The position numbers were made by a program, and so were the translations under genes. A stretch of DNA of 64,000 bases from Hyphomicrobiaceae bacterium (lineage in GTDB: Bacteria; Pseudomonadota; Alphaproteobacteria; Rhizobiales; Hyphomicrobiaceae), in NCBI GenBank assembly GCA_020442165.1, contig JAGRKV010000051.1, forward strand, positions 372,001 to 436,000, read 5' to 3'. Below, one piece after another: positions 1 through 7,605 of the stretch. The notes below the pieces were generated by a model that was not told the DNA's origin, did not search any database, and saw only the letters and a list, made by a program, of their open reading frames with translations. Every line of letters starts with the position of its first letter. The first letter of the stretch is position 1.

Positions 1-350
1 GCCAGTCGCAACCCAAGGACGTGGCAGCGGGCCTTACGGATTCGCAATCGATTGCCATCGACACACCTGGCGCCCCTGGTGCGCAGTGCTCGCTGAAATC
101 GGTCGTCGTGGGGCATGTCACCGTTACGACACCGGCCCACATCGAGGTCGACCGCAGCCCCGAGATCATCGTCGTGCTCTGCCGCAAGGCTTGCTACCTC
201 GACGCTTCTGCTATGATTGCAAGCGAAGGCCAGCGCCGCGCCGACGGATCGGTCGTCTACAGTTATCCGGCAGAAACGAAGGTGCAGATGACTGCGGCGG
301 GAAGCTGCAACGCACCGTCTTCGCCAGGGGGCGGTGCTTCTCCGCTTTAG
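1..350 (+). CDS. Partial secreted/lipoprotein-like protein, C-terminal part
   Basis: An open frame enters from the left edge (first full codon at base 3) and stops at TAG 348-350, so only about 115 C-terminal residues are visible. They have a beta-rich pattern with alternating Val/Thr (VVVGHVTVTTPAHIEV), a Cys before it (AQCSL) and a paired Cys motif after it (LCRKACY). This resembles short alphaproteobacterial lipoproteins of unknown function with a PEGA-like fold. The signal peptide or lipobox would lie upstream of the window. The tail is Gly/Ser/Pro-rich. No catalytic motif is seen. The assignment is by general resemblance only; that it is a coding gene is fairly sure. Confidence 0.6.
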   Translation, partial: QSQPKDVAAGLTDSQSIAIDTPGAPGAQCSLKSVVVGHVTVTTPAHIEVDRSPEIIVVLCRKACYLDASAMIASEGQRRADGSVVYSYPAETKVQMTAAGSCNAPSSPGGGASPL

Positions 351-352
351 AT

Positions 353-383
353 CGTGTTCACTTGTACTAGATCTGGGAACACG
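353..383 (+). terminator. Hairpin downstream of the partial gene
   Basis: CGTGTTC (353-359) and GAACACG (377-383) form a 7-bp inverted repeat with a 17-nt loop, three bases after the stop codon, followed by a T-rich stretch (ctttatctctttgtctt). It may act as a weak terminator or be an outlying part of repeat A1, which begins 18 bases later. Confidence 0.35.
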
Positions 384-401
384 CTTTATCTCTTTGTCTT
401 A

Positions 402-453
402 AGCATGTTTTTCACGCTGAACCGCTGCACACGTCAGCTAAACATGCTGTAGG
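402..453 (+). repeat. Dispersed palindromic repeat, family A copy 1
   Basis: Outer arms AGCATGTTT (402-410) and AAACATGCT (440-448) enclose inner arms GCTGA and TCAGC, so the element can fold into a nested hairpin. The core TTCACGCTGAACCGC recurs at 6.43, 17.98, 26.9 kb and, diverged, at 40.75 kb. It sits between the partial gene and folA. It is the REP/RIME-like design known from alphaproteobacteria. Confidence 0.85.
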
Positions 454-527
454 CTTGCGCTTGGCTGGTCATCATCGTACGGGCGCATAAGGTTCATGTT
501 TTCCTCAAAGGTCCAGCGGATTGCGCC

Positions 528-1070
528 ATGCCCGAGACCGTCGTCGCCCTCATCGTTGCCGTCGCACGCAATGGCGTCATCGGACGCAATGGCGATCTGC
601 CGTGGCGTCTGTCGTCCGACCTCAAGCTGTTTCGGCGGCTGACCATGGGTAAGCCGATCATCATGGGGCGGCGGACATGGGATACGCTGCACAGGAAGCC
701 TCTCGACGGCCGAGACAACATCGTTGTTACGCGGGACCGATCGTTTCGTCCTGCCGGTGCAACTGTTGTCCATTCCATAAAGGATGCCATCGAAGCTGGC
801 CGGAAGGCCGCCGCAGCAGGGGGTGCTGAAGAGATCATGGTGATTGGCGGAGCTGAGATCTACAGGGCCGCTCTGCCTTGTGCGGGCCGGCTTTACTGGA
901 CCGAGGTTGATGCTGATCCCGAGGGCGACACCCACTTCCCGGCAACGGATCGGTCAGCCTGGCGCGAAGTCCGCCGGGAGGACATCCCACGCGGGGGCAA
1001 GGACGAATATGAAGCCCGGCTTGTGGTTTTGGACCGGATGGAGCCTCCAGCTAGCGGATGCCGAGGCTGA
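528..1070 (+). CDS. folA: Dihydrofolate reductase
   Basis: NADPH-dependent reduction of dihydrofolate to tetrahydrofolate in the cytoplasm, needed for thymidylate and one-carbon metabolism. The 180-residue product has the DHFR signature from the N-terminus: VAVARNGVIGRNGDLPWRL with the conserved Trp-Arg, then KPIIMGRRTWDTL, the strand NIVVTRD, and MVIGGAEIYRAAL with the Gly-Gly of the cofactor site. Length is about 10-20 residues above the minimal family because of a short polar tail. ATG 528 is the first in-frame start and precedes the conserved N-terminal strand. hflK and hflC follow, the usual order in Rhizobiales. Repeat A1 lies 75 bases upstream. Confident. Confidence 0.96.
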   Translation: MPETVVALIVAVARNGVIGRNGDLPWRLSSDLKLFRRLTMGKPIIMGRRTWDTLHRKPLDGRDNIVVTRDRSFRPAGATVVHSIKDAIEAGRKAAAAGGAEEIMVIGGAEIYRAALPCAGRLYWTEVDADPEGDTHFPATDRSAWREVRREDIPRGGKDEYEARLVVLDRMEPPASGCRG

Positions 1071-1181
1071 ACCGGTGCGGCGAATGCCGTGGAATGGACA
1101 TGCCCGCGTCTGTGCTCAATTTTTCAAGCCCATGAAAGGGAAGCGCTTTCTGGCTTGTTTGCCATTGGGCGCCGGGGCCGT

Positions 1182-1210
1182 CTTGAACACGTTCAAAGCA
1201 TTACCAATCT
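1182..1210 (+). promoter_or_regulatory. Possible heat-shock (RpoH-type) promoter before hflK
   Basis: The 324-base gap 1071-1394 between folA and hflK holds no gene. CTTG (1182-1185) and CCAATCT (1204-1210), 18 bases apart, match the alphaproteobacterial RpoH consensus (CTTG, about N17-18, CYTATNT) at all but one position. A dyad TTGAAC-AC-GTTCAA (1183-1196) overlaps the -35. Heat-shock control of hflKC-degP would make biological sense, but the predicted leader would be nearly 280 bases. Weak evidence. Confidence 0.3.
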
Positions 1211-1394
1211 AGCATGGTGAGGTTTGCATGGCATCTAGCGCTGCCCTATAAGCGTGCGAACCTTCCGTGAGGGATGCGGCTCACCTGCTCGCGCCCTTTT
1301 TCCGCTGCTGCCGGTCTGCGCGGCGCGGATTTCTTGGCTATTTGATTATGCCCGGCATCCCAGTCGGGCGGAGCAAACGAAAGATACTTCACAT

Positions 1395-2540
1395 ATGCCC
1401 TGGAACAATCAGAACGGTGGCGGCGGCTGGAAAAGCGGCGGTGGCGGCGGTGGCGGCGGCGGACCGTGGGGACAGGGTCCATGGGGCCAGAACCAGGGCG
1501 GCGGCGGGCAAGGCGGCGGTCAGCAGCCGGACCTGGAAGAGATTTTGAAGCGCGGCCAGGATCGCATGAAGCAGGTGATGCGTGGCGGCGGCGGCGGGCT
1601 GCCGGGCTGGCTGACCGGACTTGTCGTCCTTGGCGCCATAGCGGCGGTGGCTTTCTTCGCTTTCACGTTCAGGGTCGAGTCTTATGAGAAGGGCGTCGTG
1701 CTGCGCTTCGGCCAGGTGAACCGCACTGTCGAGCCTGGCCTGCACCTGCGTTATCCCTCACCGATCGAGGAGGTCCGCAAGCCCGAGGTCCAGCGCCAGA
1801 AGAAGGTGGAAATCGGCTTCCGCACGCTCGGCTCGCGCGGCAGCGTTGCCACGCGGGACGTTCCCGAAGAGAGCCTGATGCTGACGGGCGACGAGAACAT
1901 CGTCGACATCGATTTCGTCGTGCTGTGGATCATTGATAATGCGGAGAACTATCTGTTCAAGCTGCAGAACCCCGACGAGACGGTGCGGGCGGTTTCGGAA
2001 AGCGCGATGCGCGAGGTGATCGGCAACAGCAAGGTCAGCGATGTGCTTGCCCCGGGTCGTGAGCCGATCGAAATCGCCACGAAGAACCTCATTCAACAGA
2101 ACCTCAATTCCTACGAGGCGGGCGTGAAGATCCAGGAGGTCAAGATCCAGCAGGGTCTGCCGCCGGCAGCTGTGCGCGGCGCCTTCGAGGACGTTATCGC
2201 TGCGCTGCAGGACAAGAGCCGCGCACAGAACGAAGCGCAGGCCTATGCCAACAAGATCGTGCCGGAAGCGCGCGGTGAAGCGGAGCGCATCCTGCAAGCG
2301 GCGCAGGCCTACAAGGAGCAGACCGTTGCGGAGGCCAATGGCCAGGCGGCGCGGTTTACCAAGGTCTACGACGAATACAAGAAGGCGCCCGAGGTGACGC
2401 GCAAGCGCATGTTCCTGGAGACAATGGAGCGCGTGTTCAACGGAACCGACAAGATCATCCTCGACAAATCCGGCGGGGGAGTGGTGCCGTACCTGCCTTT
2501 GGGTGAACTTGGCCGCAACAAGACCGCGGGAGGCAAGTAA
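1395..2540 (+). CDS. hflK: FtsH protease modulator HflK (SPFH/band 7 protein)
   Basis: With HflC it forms the large periplasm-facing SPFH cage that surrounds FtsH and modulates membrane-protein degradation. The 381-residue product starts with a Gly/Trp/Asn-rich cytoplasmic segment (residues 1-50), has one membrane helix (about 72-92, LTGLVVLGAIAAVAFFAFTF), then a band-7 domain (ESYEKGVVLRFGQVNRTVEPGLH) and a long Ala/Glu/Gln-rich coiled coil (about 270-345). The frame is open back to a GTG at 1254, but ATG 1395 gives the family-typical N-terminus MPWNNQ and is preferred. hflC follows after two bases, so the two are probably co-translated. Confidence 0.94.
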   Translation: MPWNNQNGGGGWKSGGGGGGGGGPWGQGPWGQNQGGGGQGGGQQPDLEEILKRGQDRMKQVMRGGGGGLPGWLTGLVVLGAIAAVAFFAFTFRVESYEKGVVLRFGQVNRTVEPGLHLRYPSPIEEVRKPEVQRQKKVEIGFRTLGSRGSVATRDVPEESLMLTGDENIVDIDFVVLWIIDNAENYLFKLQNPDETVRAVSESAMREVIGNSKVSDVLAPGREPIEIATKNLIQQNLNSYEAGVKIQEVKIQQGLPPAAVRGAFEDVIAALQDKSRAQNEAQAYANKIVPEARGEAERILQAAQAYKEQTVAEANGQAARFTKVYDEYKKAPEVTRKRMFLETMERVFNGTDKIILDKSGGGVVPYLPLGELGRNKTAGGK

Positions 2541-2542
2541 TC

Positions 2543-3445
2543 ATGCGCACATTCATCGCAGGCATTTTCGTTCTGTTCGGGCTTGGGGCCGCAGTTCTCT
2601 ATTTTTCCGCCTTCATCGTGCATCAGAACGAGCAGGCACTGGTGATGCAATTCGGCGAGTTCGTTCGCAAGGAGCAGACGCCGGGTCTGAAGTGGAAGTT
2701 GCCGGTGGTGCAGCAGGTCGTGTTCTTCGACAAGCGCATCCTCGACATCGACACCGAGCCGCAGACCGTCACGGTGGCCGACAAGAAGCAGCTCGTCGTC
2801 GATAGTTTCGCGCGCTACCGGATCACCGATCCGCTGAAGTTCTACCAGCGTCTCAATGACGAAGCGAACGCACGCCAGCAGCTCGGCGTGGTGCTCGACT
2901 CGTCGCTGCGGCTGGTGCTTGGTTCATCGACCATCGAGGCGGTGGTGCGGGATGACCGTTCCAAACTGATGGATGAGATTCAGCGCCGCGTGAATGATGT
3001 TGCGGGCGACTATGGTGTCGATATTGTCGACGTGCGGATCATGCGCGCGGACCTGCCGCAAAAGATTGGCGATTCCGTCTACGAGCGAATGAAAACAGAG
3101 CGGCATCAGGAAGCGGCCCGCTTCCGTGCGGAGGGCGAAGAGCAGCTGCGCCGGATCAAGGCTGAGGCCGACCGCCACGTTACCATCATCCGCGCCAATG
3201 CGATGCGTGACGCAGAGCTCTTGCGAGGCGAAGGTGATGCCGAACGCAACCGAATCTTTGCTGAGGCCTACGGTAAGGATGCCGATTTCTTTGCCTTCTA
3301 CCGCTCGATGCAGGCCTACGAGCAGGGCCTCAAGTCGGGTGATACGCGCATGGTGATTTCGCCGGACTCCGAGTTCTTCCGGTACTTCAACAACGCTGAC
3401 GGCACCAGACCCAAGGGCGCTGCTGCTGCACAAGCTCCTCAATGA
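2543..3445 (+). CDS. hflC: FtsH protease modulator HflC (SPFH/band 7 protein)
   Basis: Partner of HflK in the membrane complex regulating FtsH. The 300-residue product has an N-terminal membrane anchor (residues 5-25), the band-7 core (VHQNEQALVMQFGEFV, then RILDIDTEPQTVTVADKK), the conserved DSSLR and DIVDVRIMRADLP motifs, and a helical region (ERHQEAARFRAEGEEQ) ending in DSEFFRYF, typical of HflC. The tail is Ala/Pro-rich. It starts two bases after hflK and overlaps the next gene by four bases (ATGA), so the order hflK-hflC-DUF2065 is almost certainly one operon. Confidence 0.95.
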   Translation: MRTFIAGIFVLFGLGAAVLYFSAFIVHQNEQALVMQFGEFVRKEQTPGLKWKLPVVQQVVFFDKRILDIDTEPQTVTVADKKQLVVDSFARYRITDPLKFYQRLNDEANARQQLGVVLDSSLRLVLGSSTIEAVVRDDRSKLMDEIQRRVNDVAGDYGVDIVDVRIMRADLPQKIGDSVYERMKTERHQEAARFRAEGEEQLRRIKAEADRHVTIIRANAMRDAELLRGEGDAERNRIFAEAYGKDADFFAFYRSMQAYEQGLKSGDTRMVISPDSEFFRYFNNADGTRPKGAAAAQAPQ

Positions 3446-3627
3446 ATGACCTGATCGTTGCGATTGGCCTTGTGCTCGTCATCGAAGGATTGATCTGGGC
3501 GCTGGCCCCGCAAACGGGCCGGCGCATGCTCGCACTCGCGGCGGTGACGCCCGAGGCGATGTTGCGTCGTGCCGGTTGGACTGCCGTGGCGGCAGGCGCG
3601 GTGCTGGTCTGGCTGATGCGGGGCTAG
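3442..3627 (+). CDS. DUF2065 (YjeT-like) small membrane protein
   Basis: A 61-residue, two-helix membrane protein (helix 1 about residues 3-22, helix 2 about 43-60) with the DUF2065 pattern: LVLVIEGLIWALAP, a short polar turn QTGRRML, then WTAVAAGAVLVWLMRG. Family members usually sit next to hflC, as here, where the ATG overlaps the hflC stop. The function is unknown; a role near the FtsH-HflKC complex is inferred from the neighbourhood only. Confidence 0.88.
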   Translation: MNDLIVAIGLVLVIEGLIWALAPQTGRRMLALAAVTPEAMLRRAGWTAVAAGAVLVWLMRG

Positions 3628-3763
3628 CTGTGTTGCCCGAATGCTGGCCTTTGCCGCCGTCGTAGGCAACGCGGGGCAGGCGGTGCGAGCAGGCGTGACG
3701 AAGCCGCGATTTTCTGGCAGGACATACCCGGTGAGTGAGAGCAATCCGTGTGAAGGGGGCTCA

Positions 3764-5308
3764 ATGAGCGAGTTGAGCGGTTCAAGTCGCCGGCTGGGGG
3801 TTGGGGCACTGCGGTCGCTGGCTGTTGGCCCGCAAACGGGTTTGCTTCGACATTTTTGTGCTATTGGCGCGGCGCTTGTTGTGCTGTCGAGCCATGGCGT
3901 TTGGTCTTCTGGACCTGCCCAGGCGCAGCGTGGGCCACAGCACAATGGGCCGCAATCCGTAGCCCCGGTTGCCGAAAAGCTCATCGACGCGGTCGTCAAC
4001 ATCTCGACGACGCAGACGACAAAGGGGCCACAAGGCCTGCCGCTGCCAGAAATCCCCAAGGGCTCGCCCTTCGACGACATGTTTGAGGATTTCTTCAACC
4101 GCCGTGGCGGTGCGCGCATCCCGCGCAAGGTATCTTCGCTCGGCTCTGGTTTTGTGATCGATGGCAAGGAAGGGCTTGTCGTCACAAACAACCACGTCAT
4201 CGCTGATGCCGACGAAATCGTCGTCAATTTTCACGATGGAACGAAGCTCAAGGTCGACAAGGTCGTGGGCCGCGATCAAAAGAGCGACCTGGCGCTGCTC
4301 AAGGTGAGCCCAAGCAAGCCGCTTGCCGACGTCAAGTTCGGCTCGTCGGATGTCTTGAAGGTTGGCGACTGGGTGATGGCGATCGGCAATCCCTTCGGCC
4401 TAGGAGGTACAGTCACGGTCGGTATCATCTCGGCCAAGAGCCGGGACATCAACACCGGCCCCTACGACGATTTCCTTCAGACTGATGCCGCGATCAATCG
4501 CGGCAATTCGGGCGGCCCGCTGTTCAACATGGATGGCGAAGTGATTGGCGTGAACACTGCGATCATCTCGCCTACGGGTGGTTCGATCGGTATCGGCTTT
4601 GCCATACCTTCGGATACCGCAGTCAACGTCATCGAGCAGTTGAAGCTTTACGGCGAAACGCGCCGCGGCTGGCTGGGCGTCAATCTCCAGTCGTTCGAGG
4701 AAGACCTCGCAGAGACTCTGGGTGCTCCCGCCGGGCAGGGGGCGCTGGTGGCGGCGGTGACGCCAGACGGACCCGCTGCCAAGGCGGGGATCGCGCCGGG
4801 CGACGTCATCGTGCGCTTCAATGGGCAGGCCGTCACGACCATGCGCAGCCTGCCTCGGATAGTCGCCAATGCGACAATCGGCAAGGCCGTGCCGGTGGAG
4901 GTGATCCGCAAAGGCGAGAAGCGCACGATCAGCGTGGAGATCGGGCGGCTTGCCGACGATGTGGTGATGGAAAGCGAAGCCGGGGGGCCGGAAGAGAACG
5001 ATCCCGATCCCAAAACCTTGCTGGGGCTGAAGCTCGAAGCCCTGAGCGACGAATTGCGCAGCCAATACAGTATCGGAAAGAAGGTCGAAGGCGTGATCGT
5101 GACGGAGGTCGATCCGGGAAGCGCGGCGGCCGCCAAGAACATCAAGCCCGGCGACGTCATCGTTGAGGCGGCACAGGATCAGGTGGCCCTGCCGGACGAT
5201 GTCGCCCGCTCGATCGACAAGGTCAAGAAGTCCGGGCGCAAGGCGGTGCTGCTGCGCATCGAAGATGCCAAGGGCAATCTCCGGTTCGTTGCCGTGCCAC
5301 TCGGTTGA
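3764..5308 (+). CDS. degP: Periplasmic serine protease Do/DegP-type with two PDZ domains
   Basis: Envelope quality-control protease and chaperone degrading misfolded periplasmic proteins. The 514-residue product has a signal peptide (hydrophobic stretch about 32-43, likely cleavage after AQA near 55), a trypsin-like domain with triad His144 (TNNHVI), Asp175 (SDLALL) and Ser249 (GNSGGPLF), PDZ1 (about 300-390, GWLGV...GIAPGDVIVRFNG) and PDZ2 (about 420-510, KPGDVIVEA). The frame opens earlier (3641), but ATG 3764 is preceded by a strong GAAGGGGG ribosome site and gives a normal signal peptide. It lies downstream of hflKC as in many alphaproteobacteria and may share heat-shock control. Confidence 0.95.
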   Translation: MSELSGSSRRLGVGALRSLAVGPQTGLLRHFCAIGAALVVLSSHGVWSSGPAQAQRGPQHNGPQSVAPVAEKLIDAVVNISTTQTTKGPQGLPLPEIPKGSPFDDMFEDFFNRRGGARIPRKVSSLGSGFVIDGKEGLVVTNNHVIADADEIVVNFHDGTKLKVDKVVGRDQKSDLALLKVSPSKPLADVKFGSSDVLKVGDWVMAIGNPFGLGGTVTVGIISAKSRDINTGPYDDFLQTDAAINRGNSGGPLFNMDGEVIGVNTAIISPTGGSIGIGFAIPSDTAVNVIEQLKLYGETRRGWLGVNLQSFEEDLAETLGAPAGQGALVAAVTPDGPAAKAGIAPGDVIVRFNGQAVTTMRSLPRIVANATIGKAVPVEVIRKGEKRTISVEIGRLADDVVMESEAGGPEENDPDPKTLLGLKLEALSDELRSQYSIGKKVEGVIVTEVDPGSAAAAKNIKPGDVIVEAAQDQVALPDDVARSIDKVKKSGRKAVLLRIEDAKGNLRFVAVPLG

Positions 5309-5526
5309 GCGGTTGAACTGGGGTCGCAACTGCGCCTCAGGATCCCGCCCCGCCGGGCATCATGCCCCGCTGACGCATTGAAGTCGTGCTTGGGAGCGGT
5401 TAATAGGCTCGGCAAAGCACTTGACCCGGGGCTCACCGAGCCAAGGGGGACATTCACCAGAGCAGCCGTCTTGCGCCCCGTATTAAGGCGCGATGCTGCC
5501 AAAGCAACGAACTGGAGTTGACCCGC

Positions 5527-6240
5527 GTGTCCAGCCGCCACGGACTCCTCGATACGATTATCGACAATATTGCGCCTGTGCATTCCGACGGGCACAAATT
5601 CATCGCCATCGCGGCGGTGCTGTCAGCGCTGTTCTTCATCCTGTGGTCGCCGCTGGGCTGGGTACTTCTCGGCATCGTCTGCTACATCGCGTATTTCTTC
5701 CGCGATCCTGACCGGGTTACGCCGCTGCGCGAAGGTCTCGTGATAGCTCCGGCGGACGGGCGGATTTCAGCCGTCGACGTGGTGACGCCGCCTATGGAGC
5801 TGGGGCTTGGACAAACGCCGCGCGTGCGGGTGTCGACGTTTCTTTCCGTATTCGATGTTCACATCAACCGGGCGCCGGTCGCCGGGCGCATCGTGCGCTC
5901 CATCTATGTGCCGGGCGCCTTCATCAACGCCGCGGCCGACAAGGCCAGCGAAGAGAATGAGCGGCGGTCGCTGGTGATCGCAACAAGCGGCGGCGACGAG
6001 TTTGCCGTTGTTCAGATTGCGGGCCTGATCGCGCGGCGGATCGTCACTTTCTCGCAGGAGGGCGATACGGTTGGCGTGGGGCAACGGTTCGGGCTCATCC
6101 GGTTTGGGTCGCGAGTCGATGTCTATCTGCCGCCGGGGCGGACGGCGCTGGTCGCGGTCGGTCAGCGGGCCGTGGCGGGGGAGACCATTCTGGCCGATAT
6201 GAAGTCGGACGAACCGGAGCGGGAATCACGGCGCAGCTGA
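5527..6240 (+). CDS. psd: Phosphatidylserine decarboxylase proenzyme, short form
   Basis: Decarboxylates phosphatidylserine to phosphatidylethanolamine at the inner membrane. The 237-residue product belongs to the short class: an N-terminal hydrophobic pair (about 20-55), the YFFRDPDRVTP motif, APADGRIS, the histidine motif FLSVFDVHINRAPVAG and, near the C-terminus, IRFGSRVDVYLP, where Ser of the Gly-Ser pair becomes the pyruvoyl group after self-cleavage. GTG 5527 is chosen over TTG 5518 because the GGAG site at 5514-5517 has normal spacing only to the GTG. pssA lies downstream across repeat A2, giving the PS-to-PE pathway as a pair. Confidence 0.94.
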   Translation: MSSRHGLLDTIIDNIAPVHSDGHKFIAIAAVLSALFFILWSPLGWVLLGIVCYIAYFFRDPDRVTPLREGLVIAPADGRISAVDVVTPPMELGLGQTPRVRVSTFLSVFDVHINRAPVAGRIVRSIYVPGAFINAAADKASEENERRSLVIATSGGDEFAVVQIAGLIARRIVTFSQEGDTVGVGQRFGLIRFGSRVDVYLPPGRTALVAVGQRAVAGETILADMKSDEPERESRRS

Positions 6241-6428
6241 GGTCCGGCAACGGGCTGGCGCTGAGTGGTCGTGAACCCTGCACCCTTGGACGGTCTGCAT
6301 TGGCGGGCGGATGTGGTATCATTTGATCGCCAGGCCGGACGGTTGCCTTGGGGGTGCATGCCGGCGGCTGCGACTGGAGTGCGTTTATTTTTGATGAAGT
6401 CGGTGGCGCGCTCTATCTAACTGTTCTG

Positions 6429-6480
6429 AGCATGTTTTTCACGCTGAACCGCTAACCATTTCAGCCAAACATGCACTAGG
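6429..6480 (+). repeat. Dispersed palindromic repeat, family A copy 2, in the pssA leader
   Basis: AGCATGTTT (6429-6437) pairs with AAACATGC (6467-6474), with inner GCTGA/TCAGC and the core CACGCTGAACCGC. The end CTAGG merges into the AGGAGG ribosome site of pssA, nine bases before its ATG, so the hairpin would lie in the pssA 5' leader. The preceding bases (GCGCGCTCTATCT, 6402-6414) are also found beside copy A3. Confidence 0.85.
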
Positions 6481-6489
6481 AGGCTCACG

Positions 6490-7458
6490 ATGGATCCAGA
6501 GCTGCCGCGACTTGAGCAGGACACGCGCCGGCGTCGCGGGCGGTTGATGTTCCGGCATCAGCACATTCCCGTTCGCATGATGGTGCCGAATTTCTTCACG
6601 CTACTCGGGCTTTGCGCTGGTCTCACCTCGATCCGCATGTCGATCGAGGGGCGGTATGAGCTGGCGCTGGTGGCGATTGTATTCGCGGCGCTTCTCGATG
6701 GTCTCGATGGGCGTGTAGCGCGTCTGCTCAAGGCTTCATCCCGGTTCGGTGCCGAACTCGACAGCCTCGCCGACTTCGTCAACTTCGGCGTCGCGCCAGC
6801 CGTGATGATCTTCACATGGGGTCTTGGCGACCTGAAGAGTTTCGGCTGGATTGCGGTGATGATATTTGCGCTTGCCTCCGCGCTCCGCCTTGCGCGGTTC
6901 AATGTCATGATCGACGAAGAGAAGCCGCGCTGGCAGAAGGATTTCTTTACGGGCATGCCGACACCAGCGGCGGCAATCGTCGTGCTGTTGCCGGTCTATC
7001 TGGCGGCCATCGGGTTTGATCTCAGGGACGCGCGGTGGACCAAGAACATCATCATCGCCTACACGCTGCTCATTGCATTCCTGATGGTGTCGAACATTCC
7101 CACCTACTCGGGAAAGCTGCTGGGCGAGCGGATCTCACGCGAGTGGGTGCTGCCGATTTTCATGGTCGGTGTGCTCTACGTTGCAATGCTGGTCACGTAT
7201 CCGCATGAGGCCCTTGCAGGGACCACACTGTTCTATCTGGCGATGATCCCGGTGGGTTGGCGGCGGTTCCAGAGGAACCTTGATAGAGATCAGGCGGAAG
7301 CGGCAGCTCTGAGCGGAGGTGGCGCATCATCTGCTGGCGGCGACGGTGGGGAGCAGCCAGAGCGCACGCCGCCGCCGACGGGCGGTATAACGGCAACCGA
7401 TACTCAGCATGGCGGAGGTCGGGTCGTTGAGCTGAGATCACCCGATCAACGAACCTGA
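6490..7458 (+). CDS. pssA: CDP-diacylglycerol-serine O-phosphatidyltransferase
   Basis: Makes phosphatidylserine from CDP-diacylglycerol and serine in the inner membrane, the substrate for Psd upstream. The 322-residue product shows the complete CDP-alcohol phosphotransferase signature D-x2-DG-x2-AR-x8-G-x3-D-x3-D at residues 70-95 (DGLDGRVAR...GAELDSLAD), with about eight membrane helices. The last roughly 55 residues are a Gly/Ala/Pro-rich disordered tail. ATG 6490 follows a perfect AGGAGG. A GC-rich hairpin lies after the stop. The repeat in its leader separates it from psd by about 250 bases. Confidence 0.95.
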   Translation: MDPELPRLEQDTRRRRGRLMFRHQHIPVRMMVPNFFTLLGLCAGLTSIRMSIEGRYELALVAIVFAALLDGLDGRVARLLKASSRFGAELDSLADFVNFGVAPAVMIFTWGLGDLKSFGWIAVMIFALASALRLARFNVMIDEEKPRWQKDFFTGMPTPAAAIVVLLPVYLAAIGFDLRDARWTKNIIIAYTLLIAFLMVSNIPTYSGKLLGERISREWVLPIFMVGVLYVAMLVTYPHEALAGTTLFYLAMIPVGWRRFQRNLDRDQAEAAALSGGGASSAGGDGGEQPERTPPPTGGITATDTQHGGGRVVELRSPDQRT

Positions 7459-7479
7459 GCTGAAGTCTGCTCAAAAGAA

Positions 7480-7507
7480 TCGGCCCCGGCGATGCTGCTG
7501 GGGCCGA
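7480..7507. terminator. Convergent hairpin between pssA and the HerA-like gene
   Basis: TCGGCCCC (7480-7487) and GGGGCCGA (7500-7507) form an 8-bp GC-rich stem with a 12-nt loop, 21 bases after the pssA stop and about 100 bases past the end of the convergent ATPase gene. There is no long T run, so efficiency is uncertain. Confidence 0.5.
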
Positions 7508-7605
7508 ATTCGTTCGATGCCGTCATCATGAACCGGTTGTCTGGCCGCCGGCCTTTCCGGGCTTGCGCGGCTGCCGCGGCTCCAATGCAATCGCAACGGT
7601 TTTGT

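Noticed and set aside
4400..5329. 309-codon minus-strand frame inside degP
   Set aside because: Shadow of the protease gene with intact catalytic triad.
5400..5440. GGCTCGG/CCGAGCC inverted repeat between degP and psd
   Set aside because: The loop is about 24 bases and there is no T run; not reported as a terminator.
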